A stretch of 64,000 nucleotides of DNA from Hahella sp. CCB-MM4 (GTDB lineage Bacteria; Pseudomonadota; Gammaproteobacteria; Pseudomonadales; Oleiphilaceae): positions 1-64,000 of the forward strand of contig NZ_MRYI01000025.1 in assembly GCF_002260525.1 (NCBI RefSeq), read 5' to 3'. Under the pieces are notes generated by a model, which was not told the DNA's origin, searched no databases, and saw nothing but the letters and a program-made list of their open reading frames with translations. Both the position numbers and the translations under genes were made by a program. Of the stretch, positions 1-8,736 are shown piece by piece (positions within the stretch are counted from its first letter, which is position 1; every line of letters begins with the position of its first letter).

Positions 1-65
1 GGTTGTCTGGTCAAAGCAATTGCTTCACGCTTGAACTCTGGACTATATTTTTTGCGTTTGCTCAT
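1..65 (-). CDS. IS3-family transposase OrfA, N-terminal fragment (window edge)
   Basis: Minus-strand translation from the ATG at 63-65 begins MSKRKKYSPEFKREAIAL, the typical start of the helix-turn-helix OrfA protein of IS3/IS911-type transposases. A clear Shine-Dalgarno sequence, AAAGGAG, lies just upstream at about 72-78. Only about 21 residues are visible, so neither the OrfA-OrfB frameshift nor the DDE catalytic domain can be assessed. The family assignment rests on this short but characteristic segment. Confidence 0.75.
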   Translation of the reverse strand, partial: MSKRKKYSPEFKREAIALTRQ

Positions 66-114
66 AAACACTCCTTTGGCACATTGTGCCTCTTTTTAGA
101 AGTGTCCGCAGTCA
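1..114 (-). mobile_element. End of an IS3-family insertion sequence, cut by window edge
   Basis: The left edge holds the start of an IS element reading leftward out of the window. It contains the first codons of an IS3-type OrfA and a terminal sequence which, read on the minus strand, begins TGACTGCGGACACTT. IS3-family ends normally begin with TG, which fits a boundary at about 114. A second TG lies at 128-129, so the true edge is between 114 and 129. The element interrupts a DUF1330 gene in the same orientation. The other end and any target duplication lie outside the window. Confidence 0.7.
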
Positions 115-202
115 CGGGGTAGAACCCCAGTGACCTTGGTCCCAGCTCGTTTATACGTTCCTTATCGATAACATTGTAGTGATAGATTATGTATCCACTC
201 AT
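62..202 (-). pseudogene. DUF1330 protein gene, truncated by the IS3-family element
   Basis: From the ATG at 200-202 the minus strand reads MSGYIIYHYNVIDKERINEL followed by GPRSL, the characteristic opening of the small DUF1330 family (usually about 95 residues). A good Shine-Dalgarno sequence, AAGGAAG, lies upstream. After about 25 family-like residues the frame enters the end of the IS and stops at 62-64 after 46 codons, so roughly three quarters of the protein is missing here. The remainder presumably lies beyond the IS, outside the window. The function of DUF1330 proteins is not well defined. The gene is non-functional unless the element excises. Confidence 0.7.
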
Positions 203-290
203 GTAACTTCCTTATGTAATTCCTTTGAATCTATTTTTGCTGCTTGGTTTTAATCTCTACTCTCCACAGAGTATTCTTTCCTCACCGGCC

Positions 291-584
291 TCAATATGAG
301 GGGGACTCATTTATCGCCGTTAAGATGTCATTTTCGTATCTGCAATTTGGAACGTTGCTTTCAGTAAGCTGTATTTCTTCTTTTATTTCTTGGGCTTTTC
401 GAACTATTGATGCGACCGAGGAAGGTCTGACCGTCTCCAGGAGAGAAAATTTGATGACAAGCCATGGCCTTGTTTTTTGACTGTCTATCCAGATTTTCAA
501 AAAGCCCTCGGGCCATAAACTCTCCTCTACCATCCAGTTGTAGGGAGCTCTGTTCACGACTATTTTTCTGATTCTCTTCTTCAT
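291..584 (-). CDS. Small conserved-type protein of unknown function (97 aa)
   Basis: The start codon overlaps the stop of the upstream 218-aa gene (ATGA at 581-584), and there is no obvious Shine-Dalgarno sequence of its own, so it is probably translated by coupling. The N-terminal 70 residues alternate short beta-strand-like segments (RKIVVNRAPYNWMV, GFLKIWID, PWLVIKF) and then a helix-like segment (RPSSVASIVRKA). This layout resembles small orphan proteins with a V-x-x-x-x-Y-x-W-x-V opening and a closing helix, found near mobile or polymorphic loci. That resemblance is from memory and no function follows from it. The last 25 residues look unstructured. Confidence 0.6.
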   Translation of the reverse strand: MKKRIRKIVVNRAPYNWMVEESLWPEGFLKIWIDSQKTRPWLVIKFSLLETVRPSSVASIVRKAQEIKEEIQLTESNVPNCRYENDILTAINESPSY

Positions 585-1237
585 GAGATAAATCTATCGG
601 CAATATCTAACGCATTTTCATGATTCTTTCGATTGAGATCTAGTAGGCTTGTCAGATAGTCCCTGTGTTTTTGCTCGCGACAGAGAGTTGGGAGTAATTT
701 CAGCAGATTTTGCTTGGTGAGTTCGAGGCCATTATACGTAGGCGGACGAGCATTGAGGTGAGAGGCTTCTATGTCATCGAAAACGGTCACCTCTAGTGGC
801 TCTGCCAGAGCTATTTCTTCTATCCTTGGGAGCAGCTCTCTGCGGAGTTTTGCAGCAATAAGAAATAATGCGCTGAAAATGATGAATGTATTCATTTCCC
901 CTTGGTCTTCTTCAACGTCATCCTCATCTTCAAAAGGCGTCCAATCAATCAACTCATAGCGGATCATGTCCAATAGTATTGCGCCACGTGCCAATCCATT
1001 GTCTGCATATTCGTCCACATGAGACAGATAACCCCGTAAAGACCGACGATCTGCAACAGCCTCGCCGCAGGAAAAATTGAGATACCAGTTTTCCTGCTCC
1101 TGGCCAATAGCGATCCAGTCGAGCCTGTCTGGTTCGCTCCATTGCTTTCTCATACTTTCCTTTATCGGAAGTGCATTTGAAAAGGCGTCACTATATAAGG
1201 CGCACATTGCATCGATGATGTCTTCATAGGTTTTCAT
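581..1237 (-). CDS. Hypothetical protein (218 aa), first gene of a two-gene unit
   Basis: Not recognised. The protein is soluble and acidic, with no signal peptide or membrane segment. An acidic stretch rich in E and D lies near residues 101-113, followed by a hydrophobic helix (TFIIFSALFLIAAKLRREL). The C-terminal third is predicted helical and charged. It is translated in tandem with the 97-aa gene through a 4-base overlap, so the two products probably work together. Position beside an IS insertion and the lack of a housekeeping match suggest accessory DNA. A toxin/immunity or defence role is possible, but nothing in the sequence proves it. Confidence 0.6.
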   Translation of the reverse strand: MKTYEDIIDAMCALYSDAFSNALPIKESMRKQWSEPDRLDWIAIGQEQENWYLNFSCGEAVADRRSLRGYLSHVDEYADNGLARGAILLDMIRYELIDWTPFEDEDDVEEDQGEMNTFIIFSALFLIAAKLRRELLPRIEEIALAEPLEVTVFDDIEASHLNARPPTYNGLELTKQNLLKLLPTLCREQKHRDYLTSLLDLNRKNHENALDIADRFIS

Positions 1238-1689
1238 GTGAGATTTATTACTCGATTATTGTTTGGTCGCTTCTCAATTATAGAGGACACACAACCGATG
1301 CTACCCGAGGACTGGGAGAAAGTGTAATTATGTTATTGATTTTTAATGAGAGTTAAACGTGCAGGCTGTGTCAAAATGGAGTTTGTCACAAATCTGGCAA
1401 CCGGGAAATATCCATTCCGCACCGGTTGTCGGTTTGTGACAAATCAGTACGGGGTTGTTTGTTATTTATGGAGTTATAGATTGTGGCCAATAAAAGGAAG
1501 GCAAAATCCCTGAGAAACTGAGCAAAAGTATCGGTGGGCCGGGAATAAAGTAGTAGCCAGTGACTTTTTAATAATCAAATTTGCTCCCTCCCTATTAATG
1601 TTAGAAAATACCCCTCCTTTTTTCGCAGCTAGCAGATGTAGCAATATCTAATCCTTGAAATAAGACTCGATCCGAGCGGGAGAGAATGA
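1238..1689. other. 452-bp intergenic region upstream of tkt
   Basis: No convincing gene in either strand. It holds the divergent control region between the unknown minus-strand pair and tkt, and a long imperfect inverted repeat (1381-1445, listed separately). The 130 bases before tkt are A/T-rich and end in the tkt Shine-Dalgarno sequence GGGAGAG at 1678-1684. No promoter could be assigned with confidence. Confidence 0.6.
1381..1445. repeat. Imperfect 24-bp inverted repeat, each arm holding a TTTGT-N-ACAAA palindrome
   Basis: The arms at 1381-1404 and 1422-1445 are inverted copies with few mismatches, separated by a 17-base loop. Each arm carries an 11-bp near-palindrome, TTTGTCACAAA at 1382-1392 and TTTGTGACAAA at 1432-1442, plus an outer AACCGG/CCGGTT pair. 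It could act as a paired operator, with dimer sites 50 bp apart, or fold as a cruciform or RNA hairpin. It lies 245 bp upstream of tkt and about 140 bp upstream of the minus-strand gene. No matching known regulator is recognised. Confidence 0.55.
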
Positions 1690-3699
1690 ATGCCTTCGCG
1701 TAAACAACTCGCCAATGCTATCCGTGCCCTGAGCATGGATGCAGTGCAAAAAGCCAAGTCAGGTCACCCGGGTGCCCCCATGGGGATGGCAGACATAGCC
1801 GAAGTATTGTGGCGAGATTATCTGCAACACAATCCCGCGGATCCATCCTGGATCAACCGTGACCGCTTTGTCCTTTCCAACGGCCACGGCTCCATGCTGT
1901 TGTACTCCTTGCTGCACCTGAGTGGCTATGATCTTTCCATTGACGACCTGAAGAATTTCCGTCAACTGCATTCCAGGACTCCCGGACACCCTGAATATGG
2001 CTATGCGCCTGGCGTAGAGACCACCACTGGCCCTCTGGGGCAGGGGATTGCCAACGCTGTCGGTATGGCCTTGGCTGAGAAGATCCTGGCAGCTCAGTTC
2101 AACCGCGAAGGTCACGACGTTATCGACCACTATACCTACGTTTTTCTGGGAGATGGCTGCCTGATGGAAGGTATTTCCCATGAAGTCGCTTCTTTGGCCG
2201 GTACTCAGGGATTGGGCAAGCTGATCTGTTTCTATGATGACAACGGCATTTCTATCGATGGTGAAGTAGAGGGTTGGTTCACCGACGATACTCCTAAGCG
2301 TTTTGAAGCTTATGGCTGGCAGGTTATTCCTGGCGTTGACGGCCACGACAGTGATGCCATCAAGGCTGCTATTGAGAAAGCCCGTGGTGACAGCGGTCGT
2401 CCGACACTGATCTGCTGCAAAACCATTATTGGTTACGGCTCTCCCAACAAACAAGGTAAAGAAGAGTGTCACGGTGCGCCATTGGGCGATGACGAGATTG
2501 TGGCTACTCGTGCGGCATTGGGCTGGGAACACCCTGCCTTTGAGGTGCCTGAAGATATTTACGCTGAATGGAATGGCCGTGACAAGGGTGCTCAGGCGCA
2601 ATCAGCCTGGGGCAGCAAGTTCGAAGCCTACCAGGCTGCCCATCCTGAGCTGGCTGTCGAACTGGTGCGTCGCTGCAAGGGTGAACTGCCAGCAGATTTC
2701 GTTGCCAAGGCCGACGAATACATCGCTGCCTGTCAGGAAAAAGGCGAAACCATTGCCAGCCGTAAAGCATCACAGAATTCCATTAACGCCTATGCACCAT
2801 TGCTGCCTGAATTACTGGGCGGCTCGGCTGATCTGGCAGGCTCCAACCTGACGCTGTGGAAAGACAGCAAAGGGGTAAGCAAGGAAGACGCGTCCGGTAA
2901 CTATATTTTCTACGGCGTCCGTGAATTCGGTATGTCTGCCATGATGAATGGTATTGCCCTGCACGGTGGTTTCGTTCCCTACGGCGCAACCTTCCTGGTA
3001 TTCATGGAATACGCCCGCAATGCGGTGCGCATGGCGGCGTTGATGAAACAACGTTCCATCTTTGTATTTACCCACGACTCCATCGGTTTGGGTGAAGACG
3101 GCCCAACCCACCAGCCGATTGAACAAATTGCCAACCTGCGTACCACTCCTAACATGAGCACTTGGCGTCCATGTGATGCGGTAGAGTCTGCTGTGGCCTG
3201 GAAAGCGGCAATCACCCGTGAAGATGGTCCAACTGCGATGATCTTCTCTCGTCAGGGACTGCCTCATCAGGCCCGTACTGATGAACAGCTCAGCAATGTC
3301 GCCCGCGGTGGATATGTGCTGAAAGACTGCGATGGTCAACCGGACCTGATCCTGATTGCTACTGGTTCTGAAATCGGCCTGGCCGTTGATGCTGCCGCGA
3401 AATTGTCAGAGCAGGGCAAAAAGGTACGTGTGGTATCCATGCCGTCCACTGACGTGTTCGAAAAGCAGGATATTGCTTACCGTCAGTCGGTATTGCCTTT
3501 GGAAGTGACTGCCCGTATTGCGATTGAAGCAGCCCATGAAGACTTCTGGTACAAGTATGTAGGTCTTGACGGACGCATCATCGGCATGAGCACTTTTGGC
3601 GAGTCAGCGCCTGCCAACCTGTTGTTCGAAGAGTTTGGCTTTACCGTTGACAATGTGGTCGCCCAGGCGAATGAACTGTTTGATTCCCTGGACGCTTGA
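1690..3699 (+). CDS. tkt: Transketolase
   Basis: Cytoplasmic thiamine-diphosphate enzyme of the pentose phosphate pathway. It moves two-carbon ketol units between xylulose-5-P and ribose-5-P or erythrose-4-P. The 669 residues match the usual length. The N-terminal half has the conserved [12 protein letters not shown] segment near residue 23 and the cofactor motif G154-D-G156 followed by N-G-I-S-I-D-G. The middle domain has FGxxEFGM-like ([11 protein letters not shown]) and [16 protein letters not shown] motifs, and a C-terminal domain follows. The start has a GGGAGAG Shine-Dalgarno sequence 5 bases upstream. epd follows after 44 bp and then pgk and fba, the common gammaproteobacterial order, supplying triose phosphates and the erythrose-4-P used by Epd. 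Confidence 0.97.
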   Translation: MPSRKQLANAIRALSMDAVQKAKSGHPGAPMGMADIAEVLWRDYLQHNPADPSWINRDRFVLSNGHGSMLLYSLLHLSGYDLSIDDLKNFRQLHSRTPGHPEYGYAPGVETTTGPLGQGIANAVGMALAEKILAAQFNREGHDVIDHYTYVFLGDGCLMEGISHEVASLAGTQGLGKLICFYDDNGISIDGEVEGWFTDDTPKRFEAYGWQVIPGVDGHDSDAIKAAIEKARGDSGRPTLICCKTIIGYGSPNKQGKEECHGAPLGDDEIVATRAALGWEHPAFEVPEDIYAEWNGRDKGAQAQSAWGSKFEAYQAAHPELAVELVRRCKGELPADFVAKADEYIAACQEKGETIASRKASQNSINAYAPLLPELLGGSADLAGSNLTLWKDSKGVSKEDASGNYIFYGVREFGMSAMMNGIALHGGFVPYGATFLVFMEYARNAVRMAALMKQRSIFVFTHDSIGLGEDGPTHQPIEQIANLRTTPNMSTWRPCDAVESAVAWKAAITREDGPTAMIFSRQGLPHQARTDEQLSNVARGGYVLKDCDGQPDLILIATGSEIGLAVDAAAKLSEQGKKVRVVSMPSTDVFEKQDIAYRQSVLPLEVTARIAIEAAHEDFWYKYVGLDGRIIGMSTFGESAPANLLFEEFGFTVDNVVAQANELFDSLDA

Positions 3700-3705
3700 A
3701 GTTAA

Positions 3706-3720
3706 CCCCGTAGTACGGGG
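3706..3720 (+). other. Intercistronic 7-bp hairpin between tkt and epd
   Basis: CCCCGTA and TACGGGG form a tight perfect stem directly after the tkt stop. There is no T-run, so it is more likely an RNA stability or processing element than a rho-independent terminator. Confidence 0.35.
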
Positions 3721-3743
3721 AAGAGTAGGGATGTTTTAGCGTT

Positions 3744-4754
3744 ATGTTGCGAGTGGCAATCAATGGTTATGGACGTATCGGGCAATGTGTCTTGCGCGCA
3801 CTCTATGAGTCCGGTTACCGGCAGTCCATGCAGGTGGTGGCTGTTAACGAGCTTTCCGATGCTGAAACCATTGCTTACCTGACCCGCTATGACACCACCC
3901 ACGGTCCTTTCCGTGGGGAGGTGTCCATACGGGATGGTCACCTGATGGTAAATGGGGATCATATCCGTCTGGTCAGGGAGCCCGATCCCGGAAAGTTGCC
4001 CTGGGGTGAGATCGGTGTGGATCTGGTGTTGGAATGTACCGGTGCTTTTTCGGACCGGGAAACCGCACAGCGTCATATCGATTCGGGTGCAGGTAAAGTG
4101 CTGTTTTCTCAGCCGGCAGAAGCGACCGTGGACCACACGGTGGTATTCGGTATTAACCAGGACGGACTCAAACCAGAACACACCATTGTCTCCAACGCTT
4201 CCTGTACCACTAATTGCATCGTTCCTATCATCAAGCTATTGGATGACCAGCTGACTATCGAAAGAGGGGTGATTACCACCATTCATTCTGCGATGAACGA
4301 TCAGCCGGTCATCGACGCCTATCACCACCATGACTTGCGTCGTACCCGTAGCGCTATGGCTTCGTTGGTGCCGGTCAACACCGGGCTGGCCAAGGGGATT
4401 GAGCGGTTGTTACCCCACCTGACCGGTAAATTCGAAGCCAATGCGGTACGGGTTCCGGTAATTAATGTATCCATGATGGATCTGACCGTATGTGTCAGCC
4501 GGGAAACCTCGGCGGCAGAGGTCAATGAAATCCTGCGCGTAGCCTCAGAGCAACAATTTGACGGCATTATCGGTTATACCGAAGAACCCCTGACTTCCTG
4601 CGATTTCAACCACGATTGCCGTAGTGGCATTGTGGATGGTAATCAGACCCAGGTGAGTGGTAACCGCCTGATCAAAGTCATGGCCTGGTTTGATAACGAA
4701 TGGGGATTTGCCAATCGAATGCTGGACACCAGTGCATGCTGGTTCAATTTATGA
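3744..4754 (+). CDS. epd: D-erythrose-4-phosphate dehydrogenase
   Basis: GAPDH-family enzyme that oxidises erythrose-4-P to 4-phosphoerythronate, the first step of deoxyxylulose-independent pyridoxal-5-phosphate synthesis. The 336 residues show the Rossmann motif NGYGRIG near residue 8 and the catalytic cysteine in SNASCTTNC (C154). The segment TTIHSAMNDQPVIDAYH marks Epd rather than glycolytic GapA. The C-terminal WFDNEWGF segment is typical of the superfamily. It sits between tkt, which makes erythrose-4-P, and pgk. ATG 3744 is preferred for its MLRVAINGYGRIG start, though the Shine-Dalgarno sequence is weak. A residual GAPDH activity is possible. Confidence 0.92.
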   Translation: MLRVAINGYGRIGQCVLRALYESGYRQSMQVVAVNELSDAETIAYLTRYDTTHGPFRGEVSIRDGHLMVNGDHIRLVREPDPGKLPWGEIGVDLVLECTGAFSDRETAQRHIDSGAGKVLFSQPAEATVDHTVVFGINQDGLKPEHTIVSNASCTTNCIVPIIKLLDDQLTIERGVITTIHSAMNDQPVIDAYHHHDLRRTRSAMASLVPVNTGLAKGIERLLPHLTGKFEANAVRVPVINVSMMDLTVCVSRETSAAEVNEILRVASEQQFDGIIGYTEEPLTSCDFNHDCRSGIVDGNQTQVSGNRLIKVMAWFDNEWGFANRMLDTSACWFNL

Positions 4755-4948
4755 TCGGAAACAGGGCCTGTTTATGATGGGCATCAGGGCCCGTTCACAC
4801 GAATTAAAATAGCCCGGCAAGCCCGCTGGGCAGATAAAAATTATGGGATGGTCGAAAGACATACGGGTCGAAACCTTGGCCTGATAACGAACAACTACGA
4901 AATGTATACATTCAAAGTTTTACGATAGAACTTAAGAGGTTTACCACC

Positions 4949-6115
4949 ATGTCTGTAATCAAAATGACCGACCTGGACCTGAAAGGCAAAAGGGTCCTGA
5001 TCCGTGAAGATCTCAACGTCCCAGTGAAAAATGGCAAAGTGACATCTGACGCCCGTATCCTGGCTGCATTGCCAACCATCAAGCTTGCCTTGGAACAGGG
5101 CGCTAAAGTGATGGTCATGTCTCACCTGGGCCGCCCTGAAGAAGGTGTATTCTCTGAAGAGAATTCCATGAAACCGGTAGGAGAGTATCTGTCCCAGCTG
5201 CTGGGTCAGGATGTTCCTGTATTGAAGGACTATCTGGACGGTGGATTCAATCTGGATGAAGGTTCGTTGGTCCTGTTCGAGAATGTTCGCTTTAATCCTG
5301 GCGAGAAGAAGGACGGTGAAGAACTGTCTCAGAAATATGCCGCACTTTGCGACATTTTTGTCATGGACGCATTCGGTACCGCTCACCGGGCTCAGGCTTC
5401 TACCCATGGTGTGGCGAAATTCGCGCCGGTTGCCTGTGCAGGTCCTTTGCTGGCAGCAGAGCTTGAGGCTCTGGGTAAAGCGCTGGGTAATCCTGCTCGC
5501 CCGATGGTGGCAATTGTGGCCGGCTCCAAGGTGTCCACCAAGCTGGATGTTTTGAACTCCCTGTCTGATATCTGTGACTCCTTGATTGTGGGTGGCGGAA
5601 TAGCCAACACATTCCTTGCCGCGGCTGGCCAGAAAGTCGGTAAATCTCTGTGCGAGATGGATCTGCTGGATACCGCTAAAAATATTGCTGCCAAGGTGAA
5701 CATCCCTCTGCCTACAGATGTGGTTGTGGCCAGTGAATTCAGCGAATCTGCCGCAGCGACCACCAAGCCGGTAGCTGAGGTCAATGATGAAGACATGATT
5801 TTGGATATCGGGCCTGACACCGCCGCACAACTGGCGGAAGTACTGAAGTCCGCCAAGACCATTTTGTGGAATGGTCCTGTAGGCGTATTTGAATTTGATC
5901 AGTTTGGCGGCGGCACCGAAGCTCTGGCAAAAGCCATTGCGTCTTCTGGAGCCTTCTCTATTGCCGGTGGTGGCGATACACTGGCGGCCATTGATAAATA
6001 TGGCGTTAAAGAGCAGATTTCCTATATCTCTACTGGTGGCGGTGCATTCCTTGAATTTGTGGAAGGCAAGACACTGCCGGCGGTGGCGATGCTTGAGAAG
6101 CGCGCTGAAGGTTAA
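4949..6115 (+). CDS. pgk: Phosphoglycerate kinase
   Basis: Interconverts 1,3-bisphosphoglycerate + ADP and 3-phosphoglycerate + ATP in glycolysis and gluconeogenesis. The length of 388 residues is standard. Visible signatures are the substrate-binding [11 protein letters not shown] near residue 15, the HLGRP segment near residue 60, [16 protein letters not shown] in the hinge, and the nucleotide-binding [13 protein letters not shown] near the C terminus. The gene is preceded by an AAGAGG Shine-Dalgarno sequence at about 4932-4937. The 194-bp gap after epd is long enough for a separate promoter, but the four-gene order suggests at least partial co-transcription. Confidence 0.97.
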   Translation: MSVIKMTDLDLKGKRVLIREDLNVPVKNGKVTSDARILAALPTIKLALEQGAKVMVMSHLGRPEEGVFSEENSMKPVGEYLSQLLGQDVPVLKDYLDGGFNLDEGSLVLFENVRFNPGEKKDGEELSQKYAALCDIFVMDAFGTAHRAQASTHGVAKFAPVACAGPLLAAELEALGKALGNPARPMVAIVAGSKVSTKLDVLNSLSDICDSLIVGGGIANTFLAAAGQKVGKSLCEMDLLDTAKNIAAKVNIPLPTDVVVASEFSESAAATTKPVAEVNDEDMILDIGPDTAAQLAEVLKSAKTILWNGPVGVFEFDQFGGGTEALAKAIASSGAFSIAGGGDTLAAIDKYGVKEQISYISTGGGAFLEFVEGKTLPAVAMLEKRAEG

Positions 6116-6217
6116 AATTAAGGCTTTCCAGTTATATTTTCAGAAAGTGGATCTGATTAAAGACGGATTGTCTTTTTAATAACTGATTATCTTTTTAAAA
6201 AGAACTAAAGGGTCGAT

Positions 6218-6239
6218 ACCGGCTCCCCAGGGAGCCGGT
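6218..6239 (+). other. Stem-loop between pgk and fba
   Basis: ACCGGCTCC at 6218-6226 pairs with GGAGCCGGT at 6231-6239 around a 4-base loop. It is a strong 9-bp hairpin without a following T-run. It may protect or separate the pgk and fba messages, or act as a leaky terminator. Confidence 0.5.
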
Positions 6240-6281
6240 CTAATAACTTACTAATCAATTAAGCAACTGAGGGGAAGATCG

Positions 6282-7346
6282 ATGGCATTGATTACCATGC
6301 GTCAGCTTCTGGACCATGCCGCAGAATACGAGTACGGTGTTCCGGCATTTAACGTTAACAACCTGGAACAGATGCGGGCCATTATGGAAGCTGCCGATGA
6401 AACCGACAGCCCGGTGATCGTGCAGGCTTCTGCCGGAGCCCGGAAATATGCAGGAGCGCCTTTCCTGCGTCACTTGATTCTGGCGGCAATTGAAGAGTTT
6501 CCCCATATTCCGGTGGTTATGCATCAGGATCACGGTACCTCTCCTTCTGTTTGTCAGCGTTCCATTCAACTGGGCTTTTCATCTGTAATGATGGACGGTT
6601 CCCTTGGGGAAGACGGCAAAACTCCTACCAGCTACGAATACAACCTTGACGTTACCCGTCGTACCGTTGAAATGGCTCACGCCTGTGGTGTATCCGTCGA
6701 AGGTGAGCTGGGTTGTCTGGGCTCTCTGGAAACCGGACAGGCGGGCGAGGAAGACGGTATTGGCGCAGAAGGTACTCTGAGTCATGACCAGATGCTGACG
6801 GATCCGGATGAAGCAGCAGACTTCGTTTCCAAGACCAAAGTTGATGCTCTGGCCATCGCGATCGGTACCAGCCACGGCGCGTATAAATTTACCCGTCCAC
6901 CCACGGGTGACATTCTGGCGATCGAGCGTATCAAGGCGATCCACCAGCGTATCCCCAATACCCACTTGGTGATGCACGGTTCCTCTTCTGTACCCCAGGA
7001 CTGGCTGGCAGTAATCAACGAGTTCGGCGGAGAAATTCCTGAAACTTACGGTGTTCCTGTGGAAGAGATCCAGGAAGGTATCAAGCACGGTGTTCGCAAG
7101 GTGAACATCGATACTGACCTGCGTCTGGCCTCCACTGGTGCGATTCGCCGTTTCATGGCACAGAACAAGTCTGAATTCGATCCGCGTAAATACCTGACTC
7201 ATGCGACCAAAGCTATGAAGGATATCTGTGTGGCGCGTTATAACGCATTTGGTACTGCTGGTCAGGCGAGCAAGATCAAGGTGATCTCCCTGGATGATAT
7301 GACCCAGCGTTATATTGCGGGTGAGCTTGATCCCAAAATCAATTGA
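6282..7346 (+). CDS. fba: Class II fructose-bisphosphate aldolase
   Basis: Zinc-dependent aldolase that cleaves fructose-1,6-bisphosphate to dihydroxyacetone phosphate and glyceraldehyde-3-phosphate and runs in reverse in gluconeogenesis. The 354 residues match the class II subgroup with the [15 protein letters not shown] start. HQDHG (residues 81-85) carries catalytic Asp and a zinc ligand. GELG and GTSHGAYKF carry further active-site and metal ligands, and MHGSSSVP and [10 protein letters not shown] bind the phosphates. It ends the tkt-epd-pgk-fba block and is followed by a strong terminator. The Shine-Dalgarno sequence is GAGGGGAAG. Confidence 0.97.
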   Translation: MALITMRQLLDHAAEYEYGVPAFNVNNLEQMRAIMEAADETDSPVIVQASAGARKYAGAPFLRHLILAAIEEFPHIPVVMHQDHGTSPSVCQRSIQLGFSSVMMDGSLGEDGKTPTSYEYNLDVTRRTVEMAHACGVSVEGELGCLGSLETGQAGEEDGIGAEGTLSHDQMLTDPDEAADFVSKTKVDALAIAIGTSHGAYKFTRPPTGDILAIERIKAIHQRIPNTHLVMHGSSSVPQDWLAVINEFGGEIPETYGVPVEEIQEGIKHGVRKVNIDTDLRLASTGAIRRFMAQNKSEFDPRKYLTHATKAMKDICVARYNAFGTAGQASKIKVISLDDMTQRYIAGELDPKIN

Positions 7347-7393
7347 TTGAGTGATAAAGAGCCTCTCCTATCGCGGGGCTCTTAACTGAACAA

Positions 7394-7427
7394 GAGCCAC
7401 CAGGTATCACGCCTTGGTGGCTTTTTT
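7394..7427 (+). terminator. Rho-independent terminator after fba
   Basis: GCCACCA (7396-7402) pairs with TGGTGGC (7415-7421), extended by GG/CC, and is followed by six T residues. A second, weaker hairpin (AAGAGCC with GGCTCTT, about 7358-7384) lies just before it. Together they close the carbon-metabolism block. Confidence 0.9.
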
Positions 7428-7463
7428 ATCAGCGCTCTAAACTAAATATAAACAGCATCTGCT

Positions 7464-8516
7464 ATGCTGACAGACTTGCTGGCGCTGGCCAGTGATACTG
7501 ACTTTTACCTGGATGATGTAATGACACCGTTTTGGGATAGAGAGAAATTAAGTGCCCAGCTGCGCCCGATATCATTTTCCGATGCACCGGAGATGACCGA
7601 TATCGAGGAGCGTTATTGCCGTTACTATCGGATTGATAAGGAAACGCGTATCACCGGAACCACGCATCGTCTCGGCTATTTCGAGGCATTGGGATTCCGG
7701 CTGGCCATGCATGTTTATTCTCCACCTCGTCCCCGGGGGACGGTGTTTGTCTTTCACGGCTACTTTGACCATGTCGGGCTATACGGCCATATGATCGAGT
7801 ATCTGTTGAGAGAGGGGTATTCTGTCGTTGCCTATGATCTTCCCGGGCACGGCCTGTCCAGTGGTGAGCCTGTATCAATCCAAAGTTTTACCCAATATCA
7901 GAAGGTGCTTGAGGCATGCCTTGAGTTCTGCAAAGGGCATGTTCCTGAACCCTGGCTGGCGGTCGGGCAGAGTACGGGGGCGGCAGTGTTGGTGGACTAT
8001 CTCTGCAGCCATCGGTTTTCCAGTGAGACCAGCCCCTTTCGACATTGGGTCTTACTGGCACCCCTGGTTCGTCCATTGGGTTGGCGCTCAGCATTATTTC
8101 TGCATACCTTTCTGGGACCCTTCCTGCGTACCTGGAAGCGGGTGTTCATGCCGAACTCCCATGACAATGATTTTATCCGATTCCTCAAGGAGAAGGATCC
8201 CTTGCAGTCCAGGGCTGTCTCCATTGACTGGGTCGGTGCGCTCAGACGCTGGGTCAAGGAAATTGAGGCATCAGACCCTCTGGCACATCCGGTCACTATT
8301 ATTCAGGGGCAGGATGACACGACCGTTGACTGGAGACACAATATTCCCCAGTTGCAGAAACTATTGCCGAATGCCGATGTAAAGTTCCTGCCGGAAGGTC
8401 GGCATCAATTAGTCAACGAGTCTGTGCCGATTCGCAACCAGGTATTCGAGTGGGTGGCTCAGGCGTTTAATGACGCTCTCAATGACGAGCAACCGATAGA
8501 GGCCAAACCTTCCTGA
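7464..8516 (+). CDS. Alpha/beta hydrolase (serine aminopeptidase S33 / monoacylglycerol lipase-like)
   Basis: Cytoplasmic-looking 350-residue hydrolase. Features seen are the oxyanion region VFVFHGYFDHVGLY near residue 94, the strand-turn VVAYDLPGHGLSSGEP, the nucleophile elbow G-Q-S170-T-G, a late acid segment (IIQGQDDTTVDW) and the catalytic His314 in EGRHQLVNES. The HGYFDH opening is shared with the monoacylglycerol lipase/lysophospholipase L2 group, so a lipid ester substrate is likely, but the exact substrate cannot be read. The gene stands alone behind the fba terminator. The Shine-Dalgarno sequence is weak. Confidence 0.85.
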   Translation: MLTDLLALASDTDFYLDDVMTPFWDREKLSAQLRPISFSDAPEMTDIEERYCRYYRIDKETRITGTTHRLGYFEALGFRLAMHVYSPPRPRGTVFVFHGYFDHVGLYGHMIEYLLREGYSVVAYDLPGHGLSSGEPVSIQSFTQYQKVLEACLEFCKGHVPEPWLAVGQSTGAAVLVDYLCSHRFSSETSPFRHWVLLAPLVRPLGWRSALFLHTFLGPFLRTWKRVFMPNSHDNDFIRFLKEKDPLQSRAVSIDWVGALRRWVKEIEASDPLAHPVTIIQGQDDTTVDWRHNIPQLQKLLPNADVKFLPEGRHQLVNESVPIRNQVFEWVAQAFNDALNDEQPIEAKPS

Positions 8517-8736
8517 ATAGAAGCCGACTCTTCCTGAGAAGGACTCAGTCAGCAGTCTTTTGAGGTGGGGTGGGATTTTGGATCGGGATGTAAATGTAAC
8601 GAATTGTATGCGGAATACGTTGCACTAATCGACGTTAAGGCAGGAAATATTAACAATGGCTAACATTTCTTAAGCTTCTGTTCAGGCAAAATAGGGCACT
8701 ATATGTGTCATCCAAACGTTATTCGGAGAATCTTGA

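Noticed and set aside
1759-2601. 280-codon minus-strand frame inside tkt
   Set aside because: It lies wholly antisense to a certain transketolase gene, has no family resemblance and no own Shine-Dalgarno sequence.
4901-4912. 12-bp palindrome AATGTATACATT upstream of pgk
   Set aside because: Single palindromes of this length are expected several times by chance in 64 kb, and there is no second copy nearby.
4895-5830. 311-codon minus-strand frame inside pgk
   Set aside because: It is antisense to pgk, with Cys/His/Arg-rich composition typical of a reverse-strand shadow.
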